Notes: a model not told the origin generated them from the letters alone. Shown: positions 1 through 8,104, numbered from the stretch's first letter. The stretch: DNA of 64,000 nucleotides from Leptolyngbya sp. (GCA_003249105.1 QBLT01000003.1:1-64000); one strand, 5' to 3'. Translations and numbers: made by a program.

Positions 1-136
1 GTTGAAAGCCCACGAAATTGCCGGTCAGATGTTCGACAACGAATACGACTTAGCCATGACCGTCATTGAGGGTATGGAGGTCCGAAGCAAAGCCGGAAAT
101 TACCTCCTGGAACGTTTTATATTTAATTCCGCCTAG
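1..136 (+). CDS. C-terminal fragment of an unrecognised protein
   Basis: An open frame enters from the left edge in frame 2 and stops at TAG 134-136. The visible 44 residues are polar and partly helical, ending in LLERFIFNSA. I recognise no family. Because only the tail is visible, function cannot be assigned. It could also be the end of a frame that is open by chance, although its codon use looks coding. Confidence 0.45.
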   Translation, partial: LKAHEIAGQMFDNEYDLAMTVIEGMEVRSKAGNYLLERFIFNSA

Positions 137-152
137 CTACTTATTAATAGAT

Positions 153-542
153 CTAGCCTCTGCCAAACAGCCGCTTTAGCGGATTTGAGGCAATTTGGCC
201 CAGGGGGGTGCGGCTGCGCTTAGCCGCTTGCACTGGGTCGTCAGCAGTGAGAATGTCAACGGCGCGATCGTACTGTTTGTCGCTGGCGGATTGACTGGTG
301 CTAGACGCAAAGGTGGCAGCCGGTGCCTCGGCCTGGGTGTCAGATAGAGCCGTTTGGTAGGCCTGGTTTAGGTTTGGCAGGCTAGCCGCGATCGCAGGCA
401 GTTCCAGAATTCGAGCCTCTAGGTTTTGACCAATGGCGTGGAGCTGCTTTTGCAGCCCCTCTGGCAAGGCGTCGTCTTGCTGGCCCAGGGCGGTGATGAA
501 GGCTGTCAGCGATTTTTCTTGTTGGGAGTTTAAGGTAGGCAT
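153..542 (-). CDS. small hypothetical protein
   Basis: This predicted soluble protein of about 129 residues starts MPTLNSQQEKSL. The frame is open upstream to 641, but the extra 33 residues are proline/arginine-rich and look like read-through of a leader, so I prefer the internal ATG at 542. The N-terminal half is helical and rich in Gln, Leu and Ala. The middle is Ser/Thr/Ala-rich and probably disordered. The tail is basic and ends PLKRLFGRG. There is no signal peptide or membrane segment. I do not recognise a family. It converges with the partial gene to its left, with 16 bases between the stops. Confidence 0.55.
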   Translation of the reverse strand: MPTLNSQQEKSLTAFITALGQQDDALPEGLQKQLHAIGQNLEARILELPAIAASLPNLNQAYQTALSDTQAEAPAATFASSTSQSASDKQYDRAVDILTADDPVQAAKRSRTPLGQIASNPLKRLFGRG

Positions 543-641
543 GATTTTAGGATCTAAACAGTACTGTAATGGGGGCGATCGCAGGGCGCTGTGTGGAGCC
601 GCCTGACGCACTAAAGCTAACCCCGACGGCGCATTGGCCAT

Positions 642-1105
642 TGCTAAACCGCAACCTACAACGCTGCTTAGATCGAGGTTTTTGGTTTAAAGTCTCGCTC
701 TTTGATAGTAGGAAACTTTCTTAGCGATGATGGCGGTGCATGACATAAATCCCACTTTGGGTGGAGCCGCCCTCTATGTCGGATGGCGGCTTAATGCTTG
801 AGAGGATGTTTGAGAAGTCCTATTTCTTATAGCAAAAGTGGAGATCCCCCTCAATCCCCCTTAAAAAAGGGAACTTTATCCCCCCTTTTTAAGGGGGCAG
901 GGGGGAGCAGCAAGTGACTAAAGCTCCAGCGCATCACTTCTCAAACGCCCTCTAAGCAATGTCACTCTGACTACGGTTTAGAAGAATTCAGAGTACGATG
1001 GCTCTATGCCGATCGAAATAGTCCATTCGGCTGAGACGCTCGGATGCTCCTCTGCCTTACCCCTGGCTATAACGCGATAACGTCACACAAAGGTTCATTG
1101 ATTCT
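642..1105. other. intergenic region upstream of the aminopeptidase
   Basis: This is a 464-bp region between divergently oriented genes. Most of it is taken up by the MITE-like element at 793-960. The remaining right part (961-1105) must hold the promoter of the aminopeptidase gene, but I see no convincing -35/-10 pair. No RNA gene was recognised. Confidence 0.5.
793..960. mobile_element. MITE-like non-autonomous element (about 168 bp)
   Basis: Terminal inverted repeats of about 22 bp lie at 796-818 and 936-957. Read inward, both contain GTTTGAGAAGT preceded by an AGAGG-type stretch and differ at only a few positions. Inside is a second inverted repeat: the CCCCCTTAAAAA-type arm near 855-871 pairs with CTTTTTAAGGGGG near 883-897. 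The element has no open frame. It sits between a minus-strand gene and the aminopeptidase gene. Size, termini and lack of coding capacity fit a MITE. The parent transposon was not identified. Confidence 0.6.
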
Positions 1106-3718
1106 ATGCCCAACGCCCACCGCGCTTTTCAAAACCTGCACGATGACAACGGTTACAAGTCGTTTGAAATGCCGGGGGCCAAACCCCACTACAACCCCGA
1201 TCGCCCCGGCCAGGTCGAACACATCGCGCTGGACTTGAGTCTGGATCTGGAGCAAAAGATCTGCGAGGGCACCTGCAAAATTCGCATTAACCCCGTGCGC
1301 GACGGCGTTGATCGGTTGACCCTCGATGCGGTTAACCAGCAGATCGAGTCGGTAAAGGTGGGCACCGCCAAGCAAGACTTTGACTACGATGGCGAACAGC
1401 TGGTGGTACGGCTGAAGAAGCCCACGATCGCAGGCCAGAGCTTTACCGTTGCGATCGCCTATCGCCTGGTGCAGCCCGAGCGCGGCATCTATTTCATTGG
1501 CCCCGACAAACACTATCCCGACAAACCCGTGCAGGTGTGGACCCAGGGCGAAGACGAAGACTCGCGCTTCTGGTTTCCCTGCTTCGACTATCCCGGTATG
1601 CTCTCGACCTCAGAGATTAAAGTGCGGGTGCCCGCCGCCTATCAAGTCGTCTCCAACGGCGCGCTGGTAAACACGACCGAAGATGACGACCACAAGATCT
1701 ACCACTGGCACCAGCAGCAGGTGCACCCCACCTATTTAATGGCTCTGGCGGTGGGCGAGTTCGACGTCATCCAAGACCAGTGGCAAGAGATTCCTGTTAC
1801 CTACTACGTCGAGAAAGGCCGCCAAGACCAGGGCCAGATCACCATGGGCAAAACGCCGCGCATGGTGGAATTCTTAAGCGAAAAGTACGGCTACCGCTAC
1901 GCCTTCCCCAAATACGCCCAGGTGTGCGCCGCCGACTTTATCTTTGGCGGCATGGAAAATACCTCGGTGACCATTCTCACCGATCGCTGTTTGCTGGATG
2001 AGAGGGCGGCGATCGACAACCGCAACTCTGAAGCTCTCGTGGTTCACGAGCTGGCCCACCAGTGGTTTGGCGACCTGCTGGTGATCAACCACTGGAGCCA
2101 CGCCTGGGTAAAAGAGGGCATGGCCACCTACTCCGAAGTGATGTGGACCGAGCAGGAGTACGGCGCGGACGAAGCGGCCTATTACCGCCTGGGCGAAGCC
2201 CGCAGCTACCTGAGCGAAGACAAGAGCCGTTACCGCCGCCCCATGGTCACCCATGTGTACCGCGAGGCAATCGAGCTGTATGACCGCCACATCTATGAGA
2301 AAGGAGCCTGCGTCTACCACATGATTCGCGCCGAGCTGGGGGATGCCCTGTTCTGGAAGGCGATTCACACCTTTGTGCAAGACAACGCCCACAGCACCGT
2401 GGAAACCATTGACCTGCTGCGGGCGATCGACAAAGCCACCGGGCGCAACCTGCGGCCCCTGTTTGACCAGTACGTGCTGCGCGGCGGCCACCCCGACTAC
2501 AAAGTCGCCTACAGCTGGGATGGCGACAGCAAGCTGGCCAAAGTCACCGTTACCCAAACCCAGGCCAAAGACGGCGACACCAGCAGCACCAGCGGCCTGT
2601 TTGATTTGAGAATCCCCATTGGCTTTGGCTACATCAGCAAGGGCAAAACCCCCAAAGTCGAGATCAAACCCTTCACCGTACGCCTCCACGAGCGCGAACA
2701 AGCCCTGTTCTTTCCGTTAGATAAAAAGCCCGATTTCATCAGCTTTGACGTGGGCAACCACTATTTGAAAACGGTGGAATTGGAGTATTCCGTCGCGGAA
2801 CTGAAGGCGCAGCTGAAGCATGACCCCGACCCCCTGTCGCGCATCGAGGCGGCGATCGCCCTGGCCAAAAAAGGTAGCCTCGAAGCCGTCACCGCCCTCA
2901 CGGAAGCCCTCACCGACGAACCCTTCTGGGGCGTCCGCGCCGAAGTGGCCGAACAACTGGCCTCGGTAAAGCTCGATCAAGCCGTCGAGGGATTGCTGAA
3001 GGGACTGGAAGACCGCGAAGCCCGCGTGCGCCGCGCCGTGGTGGAAGCCCTGGGCGACATCAAGACCGCCGAGAGCTACAAGGCATTGAAGGCGATCGCC
3101 GAAAAAGGCGACCCCAGCTACTACGTCGAAGCCGCCTCCATTCGCTCCTTTGGCAAGGTGGGCGCGGCTGATCTGGAGGGCAAAACCAAAGATAAGAAAA
3201 CCCTGAAGCTGCTGGAGAGCATTCTCAAAGAGCGCCAGGGGTGGAATGAAACGGTCAGGTCGGGGGCGATCGCTGCCCTCAGCCAGTTCAAATCCTCTGA
3301 AGAAGCGCTGGATCTGCTGCTCAAGTACACCGAACCCGGTACGCCCCAGGCTTTGCGATTGGCGGCAATTCGCTCCCTCGGGGCGATCTCTAAAGGCCAG
3401 AGCAAACCCAACGTAGAGCGCATTCTAGATCGGCTAGAGACCATCGCCAGCGAGTCGTTCTTTCTCACCCAGGTGTCGGCGGTGTCGGGCTTGAGCGGCA
3501 TTGAGACCGGGCGGGCGATCGCCATTCTGCAAAGTTTAGCTGACCACACCCCCGATGGCCGCGTGCGCCGCCGCGCCCAGGAGGCGGTGCAGCAGGTGCA
3601 AACGGCGATCGGCAAAGATAAAGCCGTTGAAAAGCTGCGCCAAGAGCTGGATGATCTGAAGAAATCTAACCAAGACCTCAAGAGCCGATTAGAAACTCTG
3701 GAGGCGAAAGCGAAGTAG
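1106..3718 (+). CDS. M1 family zinc aminopeptidase with C-terminal HEAT repeats
   Basis: The product is 870 residues. It removes N-terminal amino acids from peptides, probably in the cytoplasm, since no signal peptide is visible. The M1 signature is complete: the exopeptidase loop GGMEN is at 281-285, the zinc site HELAH at 314-318, and the third zinc ligand E337 lies in the segment VKEGMATYSE. Residues about 1-200 form the beta-rich N-terminal domain. From about 565 to 830 the sequence becomes helical repeats of HEAT type in place of the usual ERAP-type C-terminus, and residues 835-870 form a short charged coiled coil. The gene stands alone. The long minus-strand frames opposite it are shadows. 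Substrate preference cannot be read from the sequence. Confidence 0.93.
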   Translation: MPNAHRAFQNLHDDNGYKSFEMPGAKPHYNPDRPGQVEHIALDLSLDLEQKICEGTCKIRINPVRDGVDRLTLDAVNQQIESVKVGTAKQDFDYDGEQLVVRLKKPTIAGQSFTVAIAYRLVQPERGIYFIGPDKHYPDKPVQVWTQGEDEDSRFWFPCFDYPGMLSTSEIKVRVPAAYQVVSNGALVNTTEDDDHKIYHWHQQQVHPTYLMALAVGEFDVIQDQWQEIPVTYYVEKGRQDQGQITMGKTPRMVEFLSEKYGYRYAFPKYAQVCAADFIFGGMENTSVTILTDRCLLDERAAIDNRNSEALVVHELAHQWFGDLLVINHWSHAWVKEGMATYSEVMWTEQEYGADEAAYYRLGEARSYLSEDKSRYRRPMVTHVYREAIELYDRHIYEKGACVYHMIRAELGDALFWKAIHTFVQDNAHSTVETIDLLRAIDKATGRNLRPLFDQYVLRGGHPDYKVAYSWDGDSKLAKVTVTQTQAKDGDTSSTSGLFDLRIPIGFGYISKGKTPKVEIKPFTVRLHEREQALFFPLDKKPDFISFDVGNHYLKTVELEYSVAELKAQLKHDPDPLSRIEAAIALAKKGSLEAVTALTEALTDEPFWGVRAEVAEQLASVKLDQAVEGLLKGLEDREARVRRAVVEALGDIKTAESYKALKAIAEKGDPSYYVEAASIRSFGKVGAADLEGKTKDKKTLKLLESILKERQGWNETVRSGAIAALSQFKSSEEALDLLLKYTEPGTPQALRLAAIRSLGAISKGQSKPNVERILDRLETIASESFFLTQVSAVSGLSGIETGRAIAILQSLADHTPDGRVRRRAQEAVQQVQTAIGKDKAVEKLRQELDDLKKSNQDLKSRLETLEAKAK

Positions 3719-3809
3719 CAGGGTACTGCCATTGCTTTGCATGACGCACCTTGGTTAATTCCTAAACCTACGAGGTGACTTCTGCACAATGTCTATTCAA
3801 GGGCGTTGT

Positions 3810-3870
3810 GCGGGGACTGTCGGTATAATTACCCCATATAAGGTAGTTATACGGAAACTGTCGGCATAAA
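3810..3870. repeat. direct-repeat pair, possible attI-like remnant
   Basis: Two 20-bp copies sharing the core ACTGTCGG-YATAA lie at 3810-3829 and 3851-3870, 41 bp apart. Between them, GTATAATTAC (3823-3832) and GTAGTTATAC (3843-3852) form an imperfect stem with a 10-base loop. The pair lies just left of the first cassette boundary (G3876). attI sites carry direct integrase-binding repeats in this position. The resemblance is suggestive only; the repeats could also be an operator for the gene at 3892. Confidence 0.3.
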
Positions 3871-3875
3871 AAGTT

Positions 3876-3882
3876 GTTAGTG
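3876..3882 (+). other. integron core site at start of cassette 1
   Basis: The heptamer GTTAGTG lies 9 bp before the ATG at 3892. The attC at 4660 begins with CACTAAT, which matches the reverse complement of this core at 6 of 7 bases. This is the relation expected between a cassette's first core and its own R'' box. The recombination point would be between G3876 and T3877. No inverted L boxes lie to its left, so the left partner is not a recognisable attC. Confidence 0.55.
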
Positions 3883-3891
3883 GAATAGGCC

Positions 3892-4653
3892 ATGAGCAAA
3901 GTTGTAACTGTTCAACTGGAGTGGAAATATTCTCCCAAAACCTATCTGGAGGAACCGATTTCAATTTCATTTGAAGGAGCCGACCTCGAGATTAAGGATG
4001 GAGTCGCAATCGCAAACATAGATCCTGACCTATACCATACGGATAGCTCAATACGGGAAGATTTAACCCGACAAATCGAAAGTAGAATGCATGCCGTCCA
4101 AATCATGACGCATAAAGATTTCGAGTTGAGTAAGCCATCCCGAACGGATATTCGAGAAGATGGGAAAAAGAATCATTTTCTGGAAATTGAGTCTTGCGTC
4201 ATAACCATGAGCGTTGGAGCAGTTGACCTAATAGTAAAAGATAAAAATGGAAATATTGTCTCGGATACGAAAAGAGACCGTTTAGATAAACAAGAGTATT
4301 TTGCGTCTCTAGTAGATAAGCATAGAAACTCTGATCCCACCCTTGACCAAATGCTAAATAGCTACCAAAAATCAGTGAAAGACCCTGACAATGAATTAGT
4401 TTATTTATACGAAATTAGAGATTCACTATCCGAGGAGTTTGGATCAAAGACAACCGCAATCAAGAAATTAGGTATCACAAGTAATGAGTGGGATGAAATC
4501 GGAAAACTGGCTAATACTCTCCCGCTCAAACAAGGCCGACATAGAGGCAAAGCGGTAGGCGCACTCAGAGACGCAGAAATGGCAGAGCTTGAGAAGGCAC
4601 GTAAATCTGTCGCTTATCTAATTGAAAAATATCTAGAGTATTTGGAGGCGTGA
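3892..4653 (+). CDS. hypothetical protein carried on an integron-type cassette
   Basis: The product is 253 residues, predicted soluble, with no signal peptide or membrane segment. The first 130 residues look beta-rich. The rest is helical and charged, with a helix near the C-terminus (about residues 220-250). I do not recognise the family. The gene is visibly AT-richer than its neighbours and lacks the HIP1 octamers common elsewhere, which suggests acquisition. It starts 15 bases after the cassette edge at 3877 and stops just before the attC at 4660. This is the normal position for a cassette gene, so it may depend on upstream transcription. Confidence 0.75.
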   Translation: MSKVVTVQLEWKYSPKTYLEEPISISFEGADLEIKDGVAIANIDPDLYHTDSSIREDLTRQIESRMHAVQIMTHKDFELSKPSRTDIREDGKKNHFLEIESCVITMSVGAVDLIVKDKNGNIVSDTKRDRLDKQEYFASLVDKHRNSDPTLDQMLNSYQKSVKDPDNELVYLYEIRDSLSEEFGSKTTAIKKLGITSNEWDEIGKLANTLPLKQGRHRGKAVGALRDAEMAELEKARKSVAYLIEKYLEYLEA

Positions 4654-4659
4654 TAAATT

Positions 4660-4743
4660 CACTAATAATCACATGCACTCGGACAGCAAAAAGCGCTGCC
4701 CCTTCGCTCTACTTTTTGCTGCCGGTGATGTGAAGCGTTATCT
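4660..4743 (+). other. attC recombination site 1
   Basis: R'' is CACTAAT (4660-4666) and R' is GTTATCT (4737-4743). The folded stem includes a perfect 10-bp pairing of CAGCAAAAAG (4684-4693) with CTTTTTGCTG (4712-4721). Next to it ACATGCACTCGGA pairs imperfectly with CCGGTGATGTG, leaving unpaired bases as attC extrahelical bases do. The site lies directly after the stop of the gene at 3892. The cut would fall between G4737 and T4738. Confidence 0.8.
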
Positions 4744-4849
4744 CGCTTCGATTTGACTGTGGGGCGGTTCTTCAAAGTTGCTTACCTGTCTCTGAGCCTG
4801 CTATGGCAAACCAATGCTTGGGCACTGCCTGTAGTGCTATAGTGGTGTC

Positions 4850-5287
4850 ATGCCAGGTTTAGCTTTGCTGCGGATAGTTGTTGATACCAATGTTGTCTTT
4901 GAAGGTCTGACCAAGCAAGGCGGGGCTTCAGGCTTAATTGTTGATGCTTGGTTGGCTGGGCTGATGGTGGTATGTGTCTCCAATGCGCTTGTCTATGAAT
5001 ATAGTGACGTACTATCTCGCAAGCTATCAGCAGAACGGTGGCGTAAACTGAAACCTGTGCTGGGGCAACTGCTGAGTGTTGCTCAATACACCAATATTTA
5101 TTTCTCGTGGCGACCGACTTCTCCGGATGCAGGGGACGATCTCGTGATCGATTGTGCGATGAATGCAGGTGCGATCGTGGTTACGTCTAATATTCGAGAT
5201 TTTCAGAGTGCAAAAAAGTCGCTGGGGCTGCGAGTTTTAACCCCTGTGCAGTTTGTAGAGGCATTAGCATCAGGAGAAAAGTCATGA
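4850..5287 (+). CDS. PIN-domain toxin (COG1569-like)
   Basis: This 145-residue PIN-fold ribonuclease is the putative toxin of a toxin-antitoxin pair. The first catalytic aspartate is in IVVDTNVVFEG (D12). The conserved C-terminal block DDLVIDCA...IVVTSNIRDF supplies the further acidic residues. The next gene begins inside this one (ATGA overlap, 5284-5287), so the two are translationally coupled, with the toxin first, the reverse of the usual VapBC order. The pair fills the second cassette (4738-5710). A 112-bp leader leaves room for its own promoter. An alternative start a few codons in, just before IVVDTN, is possible. Confidence 0.85.
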   Translation: MPGLALLRIVVDTNVVFEGLTKQGGASGLIVDAWLAGLMVVCVSNALVYEYSDVLSRKLSAERWRKLKPVLGQLLSVAQYTNIYFSWRPTSPDAGDDLVIDCAMNAGAIVVTSNIRDFQSAKKSLGLRVLTPVQFVEALASGEKS

Positions 5288-5625
5288 GCCGCTTGACCTT
5301 ACGATTACCTGAGACCTTACATCAGCACCTCACTCAGCTTGCCGAAGGTGAAGGTGTGTCGCTGAATCAGTACATCGTCTATGCATTGACCCGCCAAGCA
5401 TCTTTAGCCCATGTAGTTCAGGTCGTCCCCCAAGCGGAAGTTGAACAGCAAAAGCAGGCATTCCAGGATTTGATAAGACAGTTGGGGCAAGCTTCGTCTG
5501 CCGAAATTGAGGCTATTTTAGCAGCACGTGAACAAGCCGAGCCAGAAGCCGATCTGAGTGCAGATGTCGTTGCACATCTCAAAGAACGAATCGAGGCTGG
5601 TATGAATAGAGCCGATCGAAGTTAG
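5284..5625 (+). CDS. ribbon-helix-helix antitoxin (HicB-C/Arc-like)
   Basis: This 113-residue protein opens with a ribbon-helix-helix fold: the strand RLTLRLPETLH, a helix, then the GVSLNQYIVYALTRQ helix. The second half (about 45-113) is acidic and helical and probably wraps the PIN toxin. It is the expected antitoxin and DNA-binding autoregulator of the gene it overlaps by 4 bases. It ends 9 bases before the attC of this cassette. Confidence 0.83.
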   Translation: MSRLTLRLPETLHQHLTQLAEGEGVSLNQYIVYALTRQASLAHVVQVVPQAEVEQQKQAFQDLIRQLGQASSAEIEAILAAREQAEPEADLSADVVAHLKERIEAGMNRADRS

Positions 5626-5633
5626 CGTCATCG

Positions 5634-5716
5634 AGATAACAAGTCGTTGGAGCGGCGAACAAAGTTTTCTCGCTCCGTTCAAATTGATGAGTCGCCGCTC
5701 AACTTGGTCGTTAAGC
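5634..5716 (+). other. attC recombination site 2
   Basis: R'' is AGATAAC (5634-5640) and R' is GTTAAGC (5710-5716), a perfect GTTRRRY. Arms: AAGTCGTTGGAGCGGCGA pairs with TCGCCGCTCAACTTGG, including a perfect 9-bp block (5650-5658 with 5692-5700). The order and spacing resemble the aadA-type attC. R'' is the exact reverse complement of GTTATCT at 4737-4743, the core that begins the same cassette. This defines a cassette of 973 bp (4738-5710). Confidence 0.88.
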
Positions 5717-5835
5717 GCACAATTCAACGGCAGGATGACCTCACAATTTGTAGTTTGGGCAAGGGGCCATGCCTAGTAGAAAATAATTGGCTTGGTGGGC
5801 TGCCTACTTGAAACCATCCCATGAGATGGGCTGGT

Positions 5836-6399
5836 TTAGCGAAAAATCTCAGCTATGGAAGTATTAAAGCCTGGCAGTAGCGGAGACGATAGCGTGTCGT
5901 CAACCAAAAGCGTACCGACCAACTGAAGCTGGGCTTCAGCACGACGATGGATTTCCAGGGTTTTGAGTTGCCAGTTGACGATCCAATATTCCTGCACCCC
6001 ATAGCGAGAATAGAGTTTGAGCTTGACCTCCTTGTCGCGCTGCTCGTTCAAGTCACCTGGAGAAAGTACCTCCACCATCAGCTCTGGTGCCACAATCAGG
6101 TGCCCCGCATCGTCTACACCATCAGCTAAGCGCGCTTGGCTAATCCACACCACATCAGGAATAACGGCGTCTGTAGGGGTAAAAATTACGCCTGGGGTTT
6201 GAAAGGGTTTGCCCAGACCAGTCCGTCTAGACCAAGTTTCTAGCTCAAAATGAATGTTGCCACCGGCTCCCTGGTGGCGAATGTGGGGAGCACGGGTCAC
6301 GTAGAGTTCTCCGTCGATAATTTCATAGCGCTTCCAGCCGCCGTCGTCGGGCATGGCGGCCAGATCGCGGGTAGTCCAGGGTTGGGAGTAGGCGACCAT
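5836..6399 (-). CDS. Uma2 family (DUF820) PD-(D/E)XK endonuclease-like protein
   Basis: The protein has about 187 residues from the ATG at 6399. The frame is open to 6618 but the longer form would overlap the start of the divergent phosphohexomutase gene. Family blocks are visible: RYEIIDGELYV near the N-terminus, IPDVVWIS in the middle, PELMVEVLSPGD with the catalytic Glu, and VQEYWIVN with the family Tyr/Trp near the end. These proteins are abundant in cyanobacteria and their function is unsettled. It lies just right of the last attC core. No matching right-hand attC was found, so it cannot be assigned to a cassette. Confidence 0.85.
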   Translation of the reverse strand: MVAYSQPWTTRDLAAMPDDGGWKRYEIIDGELYVTRAPHIRHQGAGGNIHFELETWSRRTGLGKPFQTPGVIFTPTDAVIPDVVWISQARLADGVDDAGHLIVAPELMVEVLSPGDLNEQRDKEVKLKLYSRYGVQEYWIVNWQLKTLEIHRRAEAQLQLVGTLLVDDTLSSPLLPGFNTSIAEIFR

Positions 6400-6562
6400 A
6401 GCAGTTACCGATGGGCTTGTTTTAAGTTTAGGGTTCCTGAGGGGCAGCTGCTTCAATGTGCTGAAGTTTAGCGCTCTCAAGTGCAAAAAAGCTGAAGAAA
6501 TCGGTAGAAACCGGGGCCTGCTTCTATGGTGGTGAGAACGACAGCAGGAGCGATCGCCCCCC

Positions 6563-8101
6563 ATGCCCCCATCCACCACCACCATCAACTGGGCCACACT
6601 GCAAAACGGCTCTGACATTCGCGGCGTCGCCCTAGAGGGGGTGGCCGGTCAAGCCGTGAACCTCACCCCGGAGGTGGTCACCATTCTGGGCAAAGCCTTT
6701 GCCACCTGGTTGTCCTTAGAGCTAGATCTTCCAGCGGCAGAATTAGCGATCGCCGTGGGGCGTGACAGCCGCCTCTCTGGCCCCACCCTAATGCAGGCCG
6801 TGATCGACGGCATGGCCTCCCTGGGCTGCCGGGTGATGGATGTGGCCATGGCCTCGACCCCGGCCATGTTTATGGCCACCGTACTGCCCGAGTTTAGCTG
6901 CCACGGTGCGATCATGATGACCGCCAGCCACCTACCCTTCAACCGCAACGGCCTCAAGTTTTTTACCCGCCAGGGCGGCCTCGGCAAAAAGGATATTTCG
7001 CGCATTTTAGAATTGGCTGAGCAGGGCAATTTCCCGACTGCGACAGCCCCCGGCTCGGTAGAAAGCCGCGACTTAATCGGTGCCTACGCAGCGGGCTTAG
7101 TGCAGCAAATTCGCCAGTCGGTGAACCATCCCGAAAACTTCGACCAACCGCTGCACGGGCTCAAAATCATTGTCGATGCAGGCAACGGGGCGGGCGGCTT
7201 TTTCGCCAGCCAGGTGCTCGAACCCCTGGGAGCAGACACCACTGGCAGCCAGTTCTTAGACCCCGATGGCACCTTTCCCAACCACGTACCCAACCCTGAA
7301 GATGCGGCGGCGATCGCCTCGATCTGTCAAGCCGTAGTCGCCCAGGGAGCTTACTTTGGCCTGATCTTCGATACCGATGTCGATCGCGGCGCAGCGGTCG
7401 ACGCCGACGGGCGCGAACTCAACCGCAACCGTTTGATTGCGCTGATTGCTGCGATCGTGCTGCAAGAGCACCCCGGCACCACCATCGTCACCGACTCCAC
7501 CACCTCCGATGGGCTCACCCAGTTCATCGAGGGCGACCTGGGGGGCATTCACCATCGCTTTAAGCGGGGCTACAAGAATGTGATCAACGAGGCCATCCGG
7601 CTGAATGAGGTCGGACAGCCTAGCTGGCTTGCGATCGAGGCCTCGGGCCACGGGGCAATGAAAGAAAACTACTTTTTAGACGATGGCGCTTATTTAGTTA
7701 GCAAACTGCTAGTCGAACTGGCCAAAGCTCGCCTCACCGGCAGACGTCTCACCGACCTGATCGCCACCCTGCAAGACCCCCACGACAGCCAAGAGTATCG
7801 GCTTACAATTCTGTCCCCCAACGCCCAGGCCTACGGTGCGGAGGTAATGAGCCAGCTGCAAGCCTTTGTCGCTACCCAGACCGATTGGGCAGTAGTGCCC
7901 AACACCTACGAGGGAGTGCGGGTCGCTTGCCAGTCGCCTGCAGAGCAGGGCTGGTTTATGGTGCGCATGTCGCTCCACGATCCGGTGCTGCCCTTAAATA
8001 TTGAGTCGAACGTGCCAGACGGAGTGGCTAAAATAGCGCAGCGCCTGCAGGCGTTTTTCGCTTCCCTGGCCGAGCTAGATATTTCGGCGTTAGAACGGTA
8101 A
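6563..8101 (+). CDS. phosphoglucomutase/phosphomannomutase family protein
   Basis: This 512-residue alpha-D-phosphohexomutase interconverts hexose 1- and 6-phosphates through a phosphoserine. The active serine is S122 in MMTASHLP. The magnesium loop is DTDVDRG near residue 275, and the sugar-binding loop is EASGHGAMKENY near 355. A C-terminal phosphate-binding domain follows. The N-terminus begins with the usual NGSDIRGVA-type strand. The next gene starts 4 bases after the stop, so the two are probably co-transcribed. Glucose versus mannose preference cannot be decided from the sequence. Confidence 0.88.
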   Translation: MPPSTTTINWATLQNGSDIRGVALEGVAGQAVNLTPEVVTILGKAFATWLSLELDLPAAELAIAVGRDSRLSGPTLMQAVIDGMASLGCRVMDVAMASTPAMFMATVLPEFSCHGAIMMTASHLPFNRNGLKFFTRQGGLGKKDISRILELAEQGNFPTATAPGSVESRDLIGAYAAGLVQQIRQSVNHPENFDQPLHGLKIIVDAGNGAGGFFASQVLEPLGADTTGSQFLDPDGTFPNHVPNPEDAAAIASICQAVVAQGAYFGLIFDTDVDRGAAVDADGRELNRNRLIALIAAIVLQEHPGTTIVTDSTTSDGLTQFIEGDLGGIHHRFKRGYKNVINEAIRLNEVGQPSWLAIEASGHGAMKENYFLDDGAYLVSKLLVELAKARLTGRRLTDLIATLQDPHDSQEYRLTILSPNAQAYGAEVMSQLQAFVATQTDWAVVPNTYEGVRVACQSPAEQGWFMVRMSLHDPVLPLNIESNVPDGVAKIAQRLQAFFASLAELDISALER

Positions 8102-8104
8102 CCC

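Noticed and set aside
1874-2701. 275-codon open frame antisense to the aminopeptidase
   Set aside because: Its composition is that of a shadow frame (Val/Gly/Ala/His-rich) and the plus-strand gene carries complete M1 motifs.
3719-3876. A third attC left of cassette 1
   Set aside because: There are no inverted L boxes or a matching R''. Only direct repeats are present, so it is listed as a possible attI remnant instead.
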